From Methylotenera sp. (GTDB lineage: Bacteria; Pseudomonadota; Gammaproteobacteria; Burkholderiales; Methylophilaceae): a stretch of DNA of 64,000 nt. The stretch spans positions 62,001 to 126,000 of the forward strand of contig NZ_JAQSCU010000006.1 of NCBI RefSeq assembly GCF_029945535.1, written 5' to 3'. The notes under the pieces were generated by a model. The model was given only the letters and a program-made list of their open reading frames with translations, was not told where the DNA came from and searched no databases. A program made the translations under genes and the position numbers. Within the stretch, counting starts at the first letter, position 1. The number at the start of each line of letters is the position of its first letter. This document shows, one piece after another, positions 63,901 through 64,000 of this stretch.

Positions 63901-64000
63901 ACAACCATATCAGCACCAACCAGAATAGCAGCTTTTGGTGCCAATCAGCCAATTACGACACCGCCCTTAATTGAGGTTGATAAGAAAACTTCGAAACGTT
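60922..64000 (+). CDS. pilY1: type IV pilus tip protein PilY1, 3' partial
   Basis: The frame is open from the ATG at 60922 to the window end, 1026 codons, so the C-terminus lies outside. It has a signal peptide (to about residue 20, SIAA), a variable N-terminal half and a Ca-binding-type loop DKNGDGDPD (561-569) followed by NNPAAMLAGLDKAFADIL. The PilY1 beta-propeller begins with VGANDGMLHAFNG (about 778-790) and continues with repeats such as AVYAGDNLGNVWRLDL. PilY1 caps the pilus, binds surfaces and opposes retraction. It is last in the minor-pilin operon as seen. Confidence 0.92.
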   Translation, partial: MFKHIKRLLAVSTLTLPLLSIAATDLADKPLLTGNSVQGNVAITISAEFPTPLGSAYQGAYDNAANYIGYFDNTKCYDYKGDVDTELRYFVPRAALAANHQCPANTAWSGNFLNYALTQTIDPLRKALTGGHRSVDTAALTVLEKAYASGQGGGVNSPSIAANANLYTPFTWTSVNVRINGLGKRFRITGTGNLSNAGVEIGTTAVATIPVAPATTNIYEFYARANVCVAGRLESNCTQYPNGNYKPTGQIQKNSKKLNFAAFGYLNDAAAARDGGVLRAKMAPLGPSVAVPGGVDIVNPNSEWDAATGIFNTNPDPVDAAASGVANSGVINYLNKFGLTAGSYKTLDPVSELLYTVSRYYRNKGNVSSYTNNLTPAMIDGFPVITAWNDPIKYSCQANFIIGIGDTNSWNDANLPGSTSRGTAEPAIPAEVTADLGNGDMSAAATALVNNLNVATATNKVGDLQGTPSPLSNFNTGAGQARYYMAGIAYDLHTRDIRPDFSGNQTVTTYWLDVLESGFRNDGGNRFNQFYLTAKFGGFDVPVGFDPYSPTAVMPAVTTWDKNGDGDPDNYYRANNPAAMLAGLDKAFADILSKITGSSNTFAVISPLVSAGSMSFATAYKTDAWTGNVVGNVVSIANGAAVETKAWDASAKLDAQVAGSGWDTARKIATSTCTVGTDDTQNCVGTLFRPANLVSLLSNFSAVATDQANAVNFLRGDASNTGSLGTKSFRTRTSVLGDIVNSKVIAVGPPRAQFTDEFTPGYAAFKATYANRSTVAYVGANDGMLHAFNGVPTGGNELFAYVPNAVIKGPTNTPYDNGIGFLANPSYAHRYYVDATPVKYDVDFGTGTADWHTILIGGLGKGGKAYYALDITNPAGITSEASLSSKVLWEFTHKNMGYSYGKAIVAKTAKYGWTVIITSGYNNADGKGYFFLINPKTGALFEPPISTGVGDTTNDAGLAHLGAYMADVRNPIIDAVYAGDNLGNVWRLDLASNTTISAPTRIAAFGANQPITTPPLIEVDKKTSKR

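Overview
The window looks like a chromosomal segment of a low-GC betaproteobacterium, most likely a methylotroph of the Methylophilaceae (Methylotenera/Methylophilus-like). This is an inference. It rests on an assimilatory nitrate cluster, 6-phosphogluconate dehydrogenase, formyl-THF deformylase, a free-standing PQQ precursor peptide gene and betaproteobacterial housekeeping neighbourhoods. No rRNA, tRNA, CRISPR array, phage or insertion sequence was seen.

Layout. 1-9857 (+): nitrate assimilation, with an outer-membrane porin (cut at the window start), nirB, a NarK-type transporter, a PP2C phosphatase/Ser-Thr kinase fusion, nirD and nasA. A sigma-54 promoter with an NtrC-like inverted repeat lies in front of nirB. 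9906-11327 (-): diguanylate cyclase with a plant ethylene-receptor-like membrane sensor. 11658-16225: alkB, a cupin, Sua5, a MliC-like lipoprotein, a zinc ribbon protein and gnd. 16419-20378 (-): membrane-stress genes (terC, AI-2E/PerM permease, yqhA, htpX, hpf). 20491-22968: nhaR-like regulator, dienelactone hydrolase and a diiron alternative oxidase. 23292-26134 (+): thiS, thiG, apaG, mltA. 26222-26293 (-): pqqA, 23 codons.

26434-39181 (-): a tight eight-gene run. It is headed by an ArsR-type regulator whose promoter seems to yield a leaderless mRNA. The run then encodes an Aas-like acyltransferase/acyl-ACP synthetase, a YiiX-like permuted papain-fold protein, a Tat-type amidohydrolase, DUF2339 and DUF3999 proteins, an LplT-like transporter and a second secreted His...Cys protein. 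This is my best candidate for an undescribed system, probably envelope lipid remodelling.

39311-42016 (-): porin-glnK-amtB behind a near-perfect sigma-54 promoter, so two nitrogen-regulated units lie in the window. 42194-51444 (+): ubiK, comM, a potassium channel, metH, mpl, a TonB-like protein and a thioredoxin-like ferredoxin. 51448-57257: HIT, nadA, nudB, ispH, purU, a tiny secreted protein, lysA and lptM. 57521-64000 (+): type IV pilus minor pilin operon (pilin, fimT, pilV, pilW, pilX, pilY1), with pilY1 cut by the window end.

Working together, the nitrate genes import nitrate, reduce it to nitrite and then to ammonium, while GlnK/AmtB sense and import ammonium; both units look NtrC/RpoN-controlled. 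Several very small genes (pqqA, lptM, the 48-residue secreted protein) and two large palindromic intergenic elements (16299-16411, 50985-51091) were found by reading the DNA directly.
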